This document shows positions 1-8,586 of a stretch of 64,000 bases of DNA, piece after piece. The number at the start of each line of letters is the position of its first letter. Positions within the stretch are counted from its first letter, which is position 1. The notes under the pieces were generated by a model. The model was not told where the DNA came from and ran no database searches. It was given only the letters and a program-made list of their open reading frames with translations. Source of the DNA: Bacteroidetes bacterium GWE2_42_24. Lineage in GTDB: Bacteria; Bacteroidota; Bacteroidia; Bacteroidales; TTA-H9. The stretch is from assembly GCA_001768515.1 (NCBI GenBank), contig MEOA01000018.1, forward strand, positions 18,138 to 82,137, given 5' to 3'. Made by a program: the position numbers and the translations under genes.

Positions 1-1
1 A

Positions 2-280
2 AACCAACAGGGACGTGCAGCGCAACAACGATTCCTCGAAACCGAAGGAATCGACATTCATCCCGCTGCCGGTATCGCCCTGGCTTCACTTGTTAATGAA
101 CTGGATGCCGGACATATTCGATCCGATGCCCTCATCATGCTCAACATCACCGGAGGTGGAGAACAACGGCTTAAGCGCGAAAATCACCTGCATCCAATTA
201 AGCCATCGCACATTTTCAACATCAATCCATCGAAGGAGGAAGTGGAAACCATCCTCACCCGGCTTTTCAAACAAAACTGA
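2..280 (+). CDS. Threonine synthase / cysteate synthase-like PLP enzyme, C-terminal 92 residues (5' truncated by window edge)
   Basis: The gene is open from the first bases of the window and ends at TGA 278-280. The visible protein contains EGIDIHPAAGIALASL, a glycine-rich NITGGGEQRLKRE segment, and a Lys/Glu-rich tail ending in LFKQN. This layout is that of the C-terminal part of fold-type II PLP enzymes of the threonine synthase group; the GGG-xxRLK segment followed by a short H-x-I-x-P stretch is what I associate with the bacterial cysteate synthase branch, which makes L-cysteate from phosphoserine and sulfite. The PLP lysine and the substrate loop lie outside the window, so the specific activity is not decided. 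The next gene is convergent, separated by a terminator hairpin. Confidence 0.6.
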   Translation, partial: NQQGRAAQQRFLETEGIDIHPAAGIALASLVNELDAGHIRSDALIMLNITGGGEQRLKRENHLHPIKPSHIFNINPSKEEVETILTRLFKQN

Positions 281-323
281 CCCATTGCTGGAACCGTTCC
301 TGAATTTCCTGATATGATTATAT

Positions 324-365
324 AAAAAAACCGTCTCCAGTCTTTCTATCTAAACAGGAGACGGT
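324..365 (-). terminator. Rho-independent terminator of the C10 peptidase gene
   Basis: A 9-bp perfect stem (ACCGTCTCC / GGAGACGGT, arms 330-338 and 357-365) is followed on the minus strand by seven T residues. It lies 45 nt past the stop of the minus-strand peptidase gene and between two convergent genes. Confidence 0.8.
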
Positions 366-409
366 AATATGATCGCGTTCCGTTGGTCGGTGGCAGAGAA
401 TGGCAGAGA

Positions 410-1825
410 TTACAGCATGACCACTTTCCCGTTGTATTGCTGTCCACGGGCAGTCAGTCTGCACACATACAACCCAGGTGCCAGCGGTCCTGTAGCGATA
501 ATCTGATCTACGGCAGTTGCTTCAAATCGGAGTTCACAGGCCAGACTTCCCGCAGCATTGTAGAGTTGTAGTGTGTACGCGTTTCCTGATTCCAGTCCTG
601 TGATGGCGACCTTAGTCCGTTCAGGTGATGAGAAGGTAACCGTTGAGGACTTCGCTGAGGCTTGTCCGATACCGGCATAGGTACTTCTGATCCGCACTAC
701 AACCCCTTCAATTACTGTAAGATTATAAGGCATGGAGGCCGGAGGCAGTGTATACCAGCCATTAGCCGAGCCGCCCCATCCGAAATTAAAATGGTAAAAC
801 TCATCAGTATTGTAGCCATCAATCACAACGTTATGCCCAGTTGTGTTAGTCTCATCGACGACAGCAAGGTGAGCAGGCATTGCATTTTTCATATCTTCAG
901 CTACCCGGGCATTGATGGACGTATCGGGAGGCATAAGCAATTCAGCCTGATCGAAACCAAACCTGAGTATGGCCATGTAAGCCTGATCGACACCAAATGT
1001 TCCTGACCCTGATGCAGTATAAACCTGATGAGCAGCTACCCCCGTCGCGAAGCTGAGTGCAGCATGCATACTGTCAGTCGTGGGGTAACCATTGGTATAA
1101 CATTTCTCCAACGTATCAAGCCAGACATTAAGCTCCGGAAAGGAGGGGAACTTACGGACGGCATAGTCGTTATCAATCCAGTATTGATTTCCGGCGCCAT
1201 AGCTGTGGTAATAGTCATCAGTATCATCAAACCGGGTAAAGTTAAGCGAGCGGTTGTAGTTAAAAATCTGTGCCATCACAGTAGCCGGACAACCGACATA
1301 CGACCTGCTTCCAGCATTGAGATCCATTGGACAGAACTTGTTGTAGGGTGAAGACTGCGTCCAGTTGGTAAAGAGCCAGCCACCTGTAACCGTTGAGCCT
1401 TCAGGAGGCCATTGTTGAAATGGAGTACGTGGAGATTCTTTCCAGTACATCTTTTCAGAAGGAATGGACCCTTCGGAAATAGCATCAAGGCGACCATTGT
1501 AATCGCTGGCCAGCAAGATCTTCCATGCACTAAATTGTTTTGGTGACTGATTGGGCACAACATCACCATAAGCCAGTACCGGACGAAGGATCGAGTCAGC
1601 ACTGATTACTACAAAACCCCTCTCGGGATGAACCACCAGCCATGCCACCGTGGTATCATGCTGGGCGAGGGGTTCTATGCTAAGGTTGCCCCCATCGACC
1701 GACCGCATGTTCCAAAATTTCATGGCCCGAAAACCAGCAGTAATGGGGTTGATGGACTGACAGTTGCCTGCAACGACACCCTGTAGCAGCAAAAAGAATA
1801 AAACAAATCGGGAATAAGACTTCAT
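410..1825 (-). CDS. C10 family (streptopain-like) cysteine peptidase with T9SS C-terminal sorting domain
   Basis: This 471-residue secreted protein has a signal peptide (residues 1-23), a propeptide-like region to about residue 130, a papain-fold C10 catalytic domain, and a C-terminal beta-rich domain of about 75 residues typical of type IX secretion cargo. The catalytic cysteine is C179 in YVGCPATVMAQI and the catalytic histidine is H331 in TGHNVVIDGYNTDEFYHFNFGWGG, the classic C10 His block with the WGG that follows. The tail (about 395-471) has the GLxxGxxYxLxLY and LAPGLYVCRL motifs of Por-type sorting domains, so the protein should cross the outer membrane and be anchored or released. 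It lies 50 nt downstream of a co-oriented AraC regulator, which may control it. Natural substrates are unknown. Confidence 0.9.
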   Translation of the reverse strand: MKSYSRFVLFFLLLQGVVAGNCQSINPITAGFRAMKFWNMRSVDGGNLSIEPLAQHDTTVAWLVVHPERGFVVISADSILRPVLAYGDVVPNQSPKQFSAWKILLASDYNGRLDAISEGSIPSEKMYWKESPRTPFQQWPPEGSTVTGGWLFTNWTQSSPYNKFCPMDLNAGSRSYVGCPATVMAQIFNYNRSLNFTRFDDTDDYYHSYGAGNQYWIDNDYAVRKFPSFPELNVWLDTLEKCYTNGYPTTDSMHAALSFATGVAAHQVYTASGSGTFGVDQAYMAILRFGFDQAELLMPPDTSINARVAEDMKNAMPAHLAVVDETNTTGHNVVIDGYNTDEFYHFNFGWGGSANGWYTLPPASMPYNLTVIEGVVVRIRSTYAGIGQASAKSSTVTFSSPERTKVAITGLESGNAYTLQLYNAAGSLACELRFEATAVDQIIATGPLAPGLYVCRLTARGQQYNGKVVML

Positions 1826-1875
1826 GACAAAAGATTTTTATGCAAAGTAACGACAAGCGGCTGAGGGCGTGTTTG

Positions 1876-2781
1876 TCAAATCTTGCTAATTCGATACTGG
1901 TGGGGGGTAACTCCTGTCATTTGACGGAAAGCACGGCAGAAGGAAGTATGGTCGGGAAAGCCACATCGTAATGCTACTTCTCCGATAGGAAGCAATGTTG
2001 AGATCAGACGCTGACATGACTCTTCAATTCTTACTTTCAACAGGTAATGACATGGAGAACAGTCATACAATTGCCTGAAAAGCCTGCTGAAATGAAAAAC
2101 CGAAAGTGAAGCTTCAGCTGATAGTTGTGCAAGGGTAAGAGGCAATGCATAGTCACGGTGAATCAATGCTACTGCAAATTGAAGCCGATGATGGATCTCC
2201 TGTCTGACAGCCGGCTTTAGTTGGGGCAACCTGTTAATCCGCTGCCTGATCACCTGATTCTCCCGAAGCAGATCCTCCACTACCTGCAACATGATACAAT
2301 CCGGGATCGAAGTCCTTGAAACACGAATAGCCTCATCGGTCATAAAGACGAGGGTATCCAGACTTCTTTGAAGCCGCCCCGGATTGAGTACTGCCGCCGA
2401 TTCATCCCACGGAAAACCAGTGGAAGTTATGCCATCCTGCTGCTCAGTCAATTCGGACGAAGAGTGGGTCAGTGCAATTGCCGTCTGTTCAACTGTGTGC
2501 GATGAAAAATAGAGGCAAAGTCCTTCAGCAGGACTGGCTTCTTTCACAACAGCCGAAAATGGCGTTCCGGGCTTCAGCAATAAAAACTCTCCTTCTCTCA
2601 GTCGTTGTCTCCGCTGCCTGAAATGGTAGATCTCCGAACCTTTTGTCACCAACTTCACCGAATAGTACTCCGATACAGCTTCCTTTTCGGCCTTGCCAAC
2701 GCTCGATCGCACGACAAAATCGCCTGTTTCGGGATAGGGACATCCCAGGGTATCACGATTTAAGCCAATGATTTCCGACAT
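1876..2781 (-). CDS. AraC family transcriptional regulator
   Basis: The 301-residue protein has an N-terminal cupin-like sensing domain (about residues 20-120, with the LREGEFLLLKPGTPF segment) and a C-terminal pair of helix-turn-helix motifs (about 200-300). The latter includes LTLAQLSAEASLSVFHFSRLFRQ and the AraC signature GFPDHTSFCRAFRQMTGVTPHQYR. It is a DNA-binding activator or repressor; the ligand is not predictable. A TAGCTTTG -7 element lies just upstream at 2804-2811. The neighbours are a C10 peptidase gene downstream in the same direction and, divergently, the pirin/epimerase/OsmC run, either of which could be the target. Confidence 0.92.
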   Translation of the reverse strand: MSEIIGLNRDTLGCPYPETGDFVVRSSVGKAEKEAVSEYYSVKLVTKGSEIYHFRQRRQRLREGEFLLLKPGTPFSAVVKEASPAEGLCLYFSSHTVEQTAIALTHSSSELTEQQDGITSTGFPWDESAAVLNPGRLQRSLDTLVFMTDEAIRVSRTSIPDCIMLQVVEDLLRENQVIRQRINRLPQLKPAVRQEIHHRLQFAVALIHRDYALPLTLAQLSAEASLSVFHFSRLFRQLYDCSPCHYLLKVRIEESCQRLISTLLPIGEVALRCGFPDHTSFCRAFRQMTGVTPHQYRISKI

Positions 2782-3168
2782 CTGGTGATTTATTTTTCTG
2801 GCACAAAGCTATCGCTTTTTTTCATTACGGAAATCTATTCTCCCCTTATTTACATAGATGTGAAACGCCGTGTAAACAGAAACGCTATTTATATGTTATA
2901 CCATATTATATTTTAAAACTTGTTATGGCTTGACTTTTAGATGACCAATTAGGTAAACTGACTATAAAAAAAAGAGACTCTAAACAAATGGCCATATAAA
3001 CCAGCAGATACTGATCTTCTAATATTCTCAGGATTAATTGATACCAGGCTGATTAAAAACCTGATCACTCCATTAATTATCGTTCTATCATTACTGATGC
3101 CGGTGTTGCCACCATTTGGCATGAAGGACGCTATTCAAGCTGTTTGACAAGAAAAAAAGAAACAAGAT
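2782..3168. other. Divergent intergenic region between AraC and pirin genes
   Basis: This 387-nt AT-rich region holds the AraC -7 element near its left end. A hydrophobic open stretch (about 2967-3147) has no usable start codon near its beginning and I do not call it. No clear promoter for the pirin gene was recognised; AGAAACAAGAT just before the ATG is a weak ribosome-binding context. Confidence 0.5.
2804..2811 (-). promoter_or_regulatory. -7 element of the AraC gene promoter
   Basis: TAGCTTTG on the minus strand matches the Bacteroidetes -7 consensus TAnnTTTG, 23 nt before the AraC start codon. No convincing -33 TTTG is visible at the expected distance. Confidence 0.5.
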
Positions 3169-4188
3169 ATGACTAACAAGAAAGAACCTGAAGTGCAAAA
3201 ACTTAATGCTCAGTGGAGTATCGAGAATCCTTTTCTATTCTGTGCGCATCATCAGGATGCCTATCCGAAGGGGAATAGTGAAATGGGGCCTGCTGTACCG
3301 CTTTCGGGTCGCAATCCCGGGAGTGATTTCTCAGGAAAGGATGGATTTAGCATGTATCATGGGGATAAAGTACCAGGATTTCCGGCTCACCCCCATCGCG
3401 GATTCGAGACAGTGACCATCGTTCTTAACGGGCTGATCGATCATTTTGACTCAAAAGGCAACGAGGGCAGGTACGGAAACGGAGATGTGCAATGGCTGAC
3501 TGCCGGAGCCGGATGTCAGCACAATGAGATGTTTCCGCTCGTTAACGATGATAAGGAAAACCCATTGGAACTCTTCCAGATTTGGCTCAACCTTCCGGCA
3601 AAAGATAAATTTGTAAAACCAGACTACAAGATGCTTTGGGCTGAAGATATTCCGGTAATTCAGCTAACCGATGCAAATAAAAAGAGATCAACTGTACGAT
3701 TAATTGCCGGCACATTTCGACAGCATGAGAGCCTGAAGCCATGCCCCGATTCTTATGCCAACAATGAGAACAATCATGTCGGTATCTTCCTGATCCAAAT
3801 GGAACCCCTGGCAACAATAACCCTGCCCGCGGTTTCTGAGACGCTAACCAGAAATTTATACTACTATCGTGGTGAGGACCAGATTCAAATTGACGACCTG
3901 AAGATCGGCTCCTCAAACCGCATTAAACTGGGTGGAAATACTGACACGATTATAACCAATGGGAAGAAAGAAAGCTTCATAATCGTTCTTGAAGGAGAAC
4001 CCATTCAGGAACCGATAGTGCAATACGGACCCTTCGTAATGAATACTGAAAATGAAATCAGGCAGGCAATGAATGACTATCAGAATACAGCTTTCGGAGG
4101 CTGGCCATGGAGCAGACCCGATCAGGTTCATGAAAGAAAAGTGGGAAGATTTGCACGTTATGCCGACGGAAGAACAGAAAAAAGGTAA
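3169..4188 (+). CDS. Pirin family protein
   Basis: The 339-residue bicupin matches pirins over its length. The N-terminal cupin carries FPAHPHRGFETVTI and, later, TAGAGCQHNEMF, supplying the two His of HPH plus the His and Glu of QHNE that bind the single non-haem iron in human pirin and E. coli YhhW. The C-terminal cupin (about 190-290) is more divergent, as usual. It is cytoplasmic. Bacterial pirins have been linked to quercetin dioxygenase activity or to redox sensing; which applies here is unknown. It starts a likely operon with a TIGR01777 epimerase (109 nt downstream) and an OsmC protein, which suggests an oxidative-stress context. Confidence 0.9.
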   Translation: MTNKKEPEVQKLNAQWSIENPFLFCAHHQDAYPKGNSEMGPAVPLSGRNPGSDFSGKDGFSMYHGDKVPGFPAHPHRGFETVTIVLNGLIDHFDSKGNEGRYGNGDVQWLTAGAGCQHNEMFPLVNDDKENPLELFQIWLNLPAKDKFVKPDYKMLWAEDIPVIQLTDANKKRSTVRLIAGTFRQHESLKPCPDSYANNENNHVGIFLIQMEPLATITLPAVSETLTRNLYYYRGEDQIQIDDLKIGSSNRIKLGGNTDTIITNGKKESFIIVLEGEPIQEPIVQYGPFVMNTENEIRQAMNDYQNTAFGGWPWSRPDQVHERKVGRFARYADGRTEKR

Positions 4189-4297
4189 ACCGCCTCAAAT
4201 AATCCGCTGGCAAAGGCAAAAAGCAGGATAATTGCATCATACATTTACCCGCTCTTCAATAAAATGACCATCTGGTTTAAAAAAAATTTATCCAACC

Positions 4298-5221
4298 ATG
4301 ACCAAGAAAACAATACTTATCAGTGGCGGCACCGGACTTGTTGGCAGACACCTATGCGAAAAACTGAAGGAGAAAGATTATCAAGTAACTCTCCTGAGCC
4401 GTGAAAACCACCATGATCCTGACTTTCCTGCATACTTCTGGTCGCCGGAGAAAAACGAAATCGACAGAAAGGCTCTTGATACAGCCGATTACATCATTCA
4501 CCTTGCAGGCGCAAATATTGGCGAACAACGATGGACGAAAGAAAGAAGGCATGTGATTCGGGATAGTCGCATTAAATCAGCCGGAATGCTCCTTGAGAAA
4601 ATCAAAGAAAGCCGGTACCGGCCTCAGGCTTTCATTTCCGCCTCGGCGGTTGGCTATTATGGTGCGATAACTTCCAACAAAATACTCACTGAAACTGATG
4701 CTCCAGCGAATGATTTTCTTGGTGAGACCTGTCGGCTGTGGGAACAGGCAGCCGACAGATTTGAACAATTGGGGATAAGAACAGTAAAAATAAGAACCGG
4801 AGTCGTTCTGACAAAGAATGGGGGGGCACTTGAAAAAATAGTTACACCAGTAAAACTTGGAATCGGTTCACCCATTGGCACCGGACGGCAATATCTGCCC
4901 TGGATCCACGTCGATGACCTGAGCAGCATCTATATCAAAGCCATCGAAGACACTCAGATGAACGGAGCCTACAATGCAGTAAGCCCTGATTATAAAACAA
5001 ACAGTGAATTTACCCGAACCGTAGCCCGGATTCTTAAAAAACCCTTCTGGTTTCCCAACATCCCGACATTTGTACTAAAAACCATGTTTGGCAAAATGTC
5101 GGAGATGCTCCTGAATGGGAGTCGCATCTCTTCTGATAAAATCAGGGAAGCCGGATTTGAGTTTAAATATCCCTATATAGATAGCGCTCTGACTAATTTA
5201 TTTGAAAACAATAAACCTTAA
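4298..5221 (+). CDS. TIGR01777 family NAD(P)-dependent epimerase-like protein (YfcH type)
   Basis: The 307-residue extended short-chain dehydrogenase has the N-terminal Rossmann motif ISGGTGLVGRHL, the family block IIHLAGANIGEQRW, the SASAVGYYG stretch that supplies the Tyr of the active site, and WIHVDDLSSIYIKAIED. The last 50 residues (from about 250) fit the DUF1731 tail of this family. The substrate is not known for any close member. It is followed after 11 nt by the OsmC gene and preceded by pirin, so the three are probably cotranscribed. Confidence 0.92.
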   Translation: MTKKTILISGGTGLVGRHLCEKLKEKDYQVTLLSRENHHDPDFPAYFWSPEKNEIDRKALDTADYIIHLAGANIGEQRWTKERRHVIRDSRIKSAGMLLEKIKESRYRPQAFISASAVGYYGAITSNKILTETDAPANDFLGETCRLWEQAADRFEQLGIRTVKIRTGVVLTKNGGALEKIVTPVKLGIGSPIGTGRQYLPWIHVDDLSSIYIKAIEDTQMNGAYNAVSPDYKTNSEFTRTVARILKKPFWFPNIPTFVLKTMFGKMSEMLLNGSRISSDKIREAGFEFKYPYIDSALTNLFENNKP

Positions 5222-5232
5222 TTAACGATACT

Positions 5233-5667
5233 ATGAAACGTAAATCTACTGCCATCTGGAAAGGAACCGGAATCGAAGGGAAAGGAACCCTTACCTCTGC
5301 AAGTGGCGTGCTTAAAAACACACCTTACTCATTTTCAACAAGATTCAAGAACGAAGAAGACATTGAAGGCACAAATCCTGAAGAATTAATTGCCGCCGCC
5401 CATAGCGGTTGTTATGCCATGGCGCTCACCTTCATGTTAAACAAGGAAGGATTTGTTGCCAATGAGCTACAGGTAGATGCAGCGGTAAACATTGAAAAGA
5501 ATACCGATCACTTTGAGATCACAGGTATCCATCTCGATCTGACAGGAAAAGTCGAAGGAATATCAACTGAGAAGTTCCTCGAACTGGCTAATGTGGCAAA
5601 AGTCAATTGCCCCGTTTCACAAGCCCTTAAAGCAATTCCCATTACACTATCAGCCAAATTGGAATAA
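5233..5667 (+). CDS. OsmC family peroxiredoxin
   Basis: The 144-residue protein has the two redox cysteines of OsmC proteins: the first in AAHSGCYAMALTFML, the second in AKVNCPVSQALKAIP. Length and spacing are standard. OsmC proteins reduce organic hydroperoxides in the cytoplasm, usually with lipoyl or other thiol donors. It lies 11 nt after the TIGR01777 epimerase gene and is the last gene of the pirin operon. Confidence 0.93.
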   Translation: MKRKSTAIWKGTGIEGKGTLTSASGVLKNTPYSFSTRFKNEEDIEGTNPEELIAAAHSGCYAMALTFMLNKEGFVANELQVDAAVNIEKNTDHFEITGIHLDLTGKVEGISTEKFLELANVAKVNCPVSQALKAIPITLSAKLE

Positions 5668-5846
5668 AACCCGACAAGAAATATCAGCAGAAAACCGAAG
5701 ACGAACATCCCGGTTATTCCCGAAAAGGATGAAATATTCTGCGCCATTCTGCATTGAATCCGCCATTCTGAACGGATATATCCGGATTGTGCTGAAGCAA
5801 TTGGTTCATCATCTTCATTACCTTTGCCTTCAAATTCATCCGAACC

Positions 5847-7541
5847 ATGGCCCTGATAAGCATCCTCAGTTCAACCGATCCCATACTCCGCAGCCGGTTT
5901 ACCAATGCTAAACTGGCGATGGCATCAGCCACACAGGTTATGGAAGGTGAACTGGGAGGAATCGTATACCGTCAGGCAGGCCCCACACACATTCCCCGGA
6001 TGGGCAGTACTACCGGTCAGATTATCTGGATACTGGAAGGGGGTTCAGTCGCTCAGCCTGAAAAACTAACGGCCCTGCTCCATTCACTCAACAACGAATG
6101 GCCATCCGACAGCACCCATTACAAGCGGCTCTATCACGAAGCAGAGGCCCTCATTCATGGTGAATTTGTACTGGCCATTATCGCTAAGAATCCTGAACGA
6201 ATCCTCGTATTGAACGACCGCTTCGGCCGTCTGCCCCTTTATATCGGGAAAGAGAAAGAGAGTCTGATGGTGACGCGTCAGCTCTTTCATCTCCATCAAA
6301 CCCTCCCTGTATTTCCCCCCGACAATGCTGCCAGGGCCTTTTACCTCATGATGGGTTTTCCCCCTGGTGAGGCTACCCTCTGGCATAACGTTAGAAGAGT
6401 AATGCCGGGCAGCGTTATTTCCATCAGCCAAAATATCCTGGCCATCGAATCTGTGGCTGATGCCCTTCATGTCAATCCCAATCCACATCTAAACCCAAAG
6501 GATGTAGTTGAAATGATCACAACACAGCTTGACCGTGTTATCAATAACGGGAACACAGGTGAGATCATCCTCTCGATGAGCGGTGGTCTTGATTCAAGGC
6601 TGTTAGCCGCCGCCCTTCACAAAAACCGCCTTCCCTTCCGAATGATCAGCTATGCGGATGCTGATTTATCAGCGGCGAACGATGTAAAGACTGCTTACCA
6701 GGTCGCCACTGCCCTTGATCTCCCGCTGGAAGTAATCACACTAAATCAGCCCTCTGAGGCAGATTATAAAGAGCTCCATTTCTTAAAACGGGGAATGAAT
6801 TACAGCGGTATGGCTTTCATCCTCCCATACCTGAGGCAGCTTCCCCGGGAGGCTCGCATCCTTACAGGTGATGGCGGCGATAAACTACTGGCTCCCCTGA
6901 ATACTTTGCCGCCCATTCACAGCATCAGGCAACTTGCACGTTATATCATCAGACGACATTCCCTCATGTCGCTCAGGCTGGCGGCTTCGCTTACTTACGT
7001 CAGTCAGGAGTTAATCACAACACAACTCGAGGCCTTGCTGCTCTCCACATACAAAACAGGGTTTCAACAGACCTATGCCGATTTTCTCCTGCGTCAAAGG
7101 GCCTTTAAATGGCTGTTTGAAGGCGAGGATCGTAACCGTTGGTTTGTCAACCATCAGGCTCCCTTGTGGTCGCCCGAACTGGCCATGTTATTGCTTCAGG
7201 TACCTGAAGGCCTTAAAGCCGACTACAAACTCTTCAGTGAGGTACTATTGTGTTATAACCACACACTGGCTCACATTCCCAATGCAAATTGGAACCTACC
7301 GGTCACCAATACCAAAGCCATCAACCGGCTGTTACAACGTCAGCAATTTAAATATTCCCGGCTGCTGAATCCATTTGTACAACTGATACAGAAATCATCC
7401 GCACAAAAAACATCAAACATCCCTCCATGTTTACTCAACTGGCATAACGCTTCGAAAGGTGAATTTCAGTCCATGTATAAAATTGAAAAGCTCTCTATCG
7501 AGAATCTATATTATATTCGTAGTTTAATGGATAATGAATAA
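5847..7541 (+). CDS. Asparagine synthase-like protein lacking the glutaminase cysteine
   Basis: The 564-residue protein has the architecture of class B asparagine synthetases: an N-terminal Ntn-hydrolase-like domain (about 1-200, with LVLNDRFGRLPLYIGKE) and a C-terminal ATP pyrophosphatase domain with the PP-loop ILSMSGGLDSRLLAAAL and the RILTGDGGDKLLAP motif. The protein starts MALIS, not MC, so the catalytic Cys2 that releases ammonia from glutamine is absent at this start and no alternative MC start is visible. It may be an amidotransferase-like or amide-ligating enzyme using another nitrogen source, as seen for homologues in surface-polysaccharide and peptide-modification clusters. No such cluster is next to it: it stands alone between OsmC and a hemerythrin-like gene. 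Confidence 0.8.
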   Translation: MALISILSSTDPILRSRFTNAKLAMASATQVMEGELGGIVYRQAGPTHIPRMGSTTGQIIWILEGGSVAQPEKLTALLHSLNNEWPSDSTHYKRLYHEAEALIHGEFVLAIIAKNPERILVLNDRFGRLPLYIGKEKESLMVTRQLFHLHQTLPVFPPDNAARAFYLMMGFPPGEATLWHNVRRVMPGSVISISQNILAIESVADALHVNPNPHLNPKDVVEMITTQLDRVINNGNTGEIILSMSGGLDSRLLAAALHKNRLPFRMISYADADLSAANDVKTAYQVATALDLPLEVITLNQPSEADYKELHFLKRGMNYSGMAFILPYLRQLPREARILTGDGGDKLLAPLNTLPPIHSIRQLARYIIRRHSLMSLRLAASLTYVSQELITTQLEALLLSTYKTGFQQTYADFLLRQRAFKWLFEGEDRNRWFVNHQAPLWSPELAMLLLQVPEGLKADYKLFSEVLLCYNHTLAHIPNANWNLPVTNTKAINRLLQRQQFKYSRLLNPFVQLIQKSSAQKTSNIPPCLLNWHNASKGEFQSMYKIEKLSIENLYYIRSLMDNE

Positions 7542-7680
7542 TAGTGGCTTTCAGAATTCAGCTATCAGCCAAAAGATAAAGCGTACAGCCAACGGGAATC
7601 CCCTTTCGCTCAACGAAGATATAATTTGCAATTTCTAAAACGATTAATCCCAATAAGGCGCTTTATTTTAATTGAATGTG

Positions 7681-7688
7681 TATATTTG
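7681..7688 (+). promoter_or_regulatory. -7 promoter element before the hemerythrin-like gene
   Basis: TATATTTG fits TAnnTTTG exactly. It overlaps the first possible ATG of the downstream reading frame (7676), so transcription should begin near 7695, after that ATG. This is why the GTG at 7739 is preferred as the start. Confidence 0.55.
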
Positions 7689-7738
7689 TGCAGAAAAATC
7701 CGTCTATCATTTGTCCAATACTTAATCTAACCATTTAC

Positions 7739-8179
7739 GTGAATCAAAGTGAGCAATTTAATCTTCCGGAAAAACTCCCGCCCGACGAAAAGTTCGGCGA
7801 TAATGACCACAAACCGCTAAAAGACATTTACAACAGACTGGATAAACTAACAGACTCAGCTATTGAGCGACAGGAATTGGCACGGATTCTTTCCGAGATG
7901 TATGATTACTCACGCGCGCAATTTCTAAGGGAAGAATTATCGATGAAGAAGATGAACTATCCTGAATTCGCATCTCACAAAAAGCTCCACATGGTTTTCA
8001 TCTACACTGTCGCTATGTATAATGTTAATTTCTCAAATGGCAAGCCACCGGAAATTCGTGAAATTCTTAATTTTATCGCACAATGGTGGAACAACCACAT
8101 TCTGATTGCCGACATCGCGGTCGAGCATTTTAATATCACATCAAAACAGCTGGTGGAGTCACATACCCCCCGTTACTGA
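7739..8179 (+). CDS. Bacteriohemerythrin-like protein with one iron-ligand His replaced by Gln
   Basis: The frame is open from an ATG at 7676, but a -7 promoter element overlaps that ATG, so I choose the GTG at 7739 (146 residues, near the usual 130-150). The four-helix hemerythrin signature is plain: DNDHKPL, then AQFLREELSM, then SHKKLHMVF, then WWNNHILIADI. Numbered from the 7676 ATG, the predicted di-iron ligands are H45, E86, H101, H105, H141 and D146, with spacings of 4, 15, 4, 36 and 5 that match known bacteriohemerythrins. The residue four before E86, normally histidine, is Gln82 (codon CAA). The protein may bind iron differently or only one iron. It is a cytoplasmic single-domain protein; roles in the family include oxygen carriage and sensing. 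Confidence 0.8.
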   Translation: MNQSEQFNLPEKLPPDEKFGDNDHKPLKDIYNRLDKLTDSAIERQELARILSEMYDYSRAQFLREELSMKKMNYPEFASHKKLHMVFIYTVAMYNVNFSNGKPPEIREILNFIAQWWNNHILIADIAVEHFNITSKQLVESHTPRY

Positions 8180-8586
8180 AACAGTAAGCTCATAAACTCC
8201 TCAATTAGAAAGCAAACCGGAGACGGCCGATCTTTCTGTTTCCGAGTCCTGATAATGACCTTACAGCTAATCTGAAAAAGAAGCTGATTCTTCTCTTCTT
8301 CTGAAATAACTTTACACATGTTTGAAAGTTTGCTCACAATCGATAAACGATCTTGTCAGGATTGGTTTCATGGAAAAGGTGGTTTAAAATTTCCCTTCAA
8401 AACAGAGGTTGGATTATGCTGCTTTTTAAGTTGAAATTAATCCAATACAAATACTTCTCCCGCTCAGGAAATTTAAAATACAACTAATACCGTAAGTATT
8501 GAGGATTGACTCTATAATTTTCATTAACCCCCACCTCCGCAAACTACCTCAAAAGACATATCGTAAAATATCTGCAATAAGCAAGT
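8180..8586. other. Intergenic region, convergent genes
   Basis: This 407-nt AT-rich stretch lies between the hemerythrin-like gene and the minus-strand reductase gene. No gene, strong hairpin or promoter was recognised. Confidence 0.5.

Noticed and set aside
2967..3147. Open hydrophobic stretch before the pirin gene
   Set aside because: No ATG, GTG or TTG near its beginning, no family match, and it ends just before the pirin gene; probably chance.
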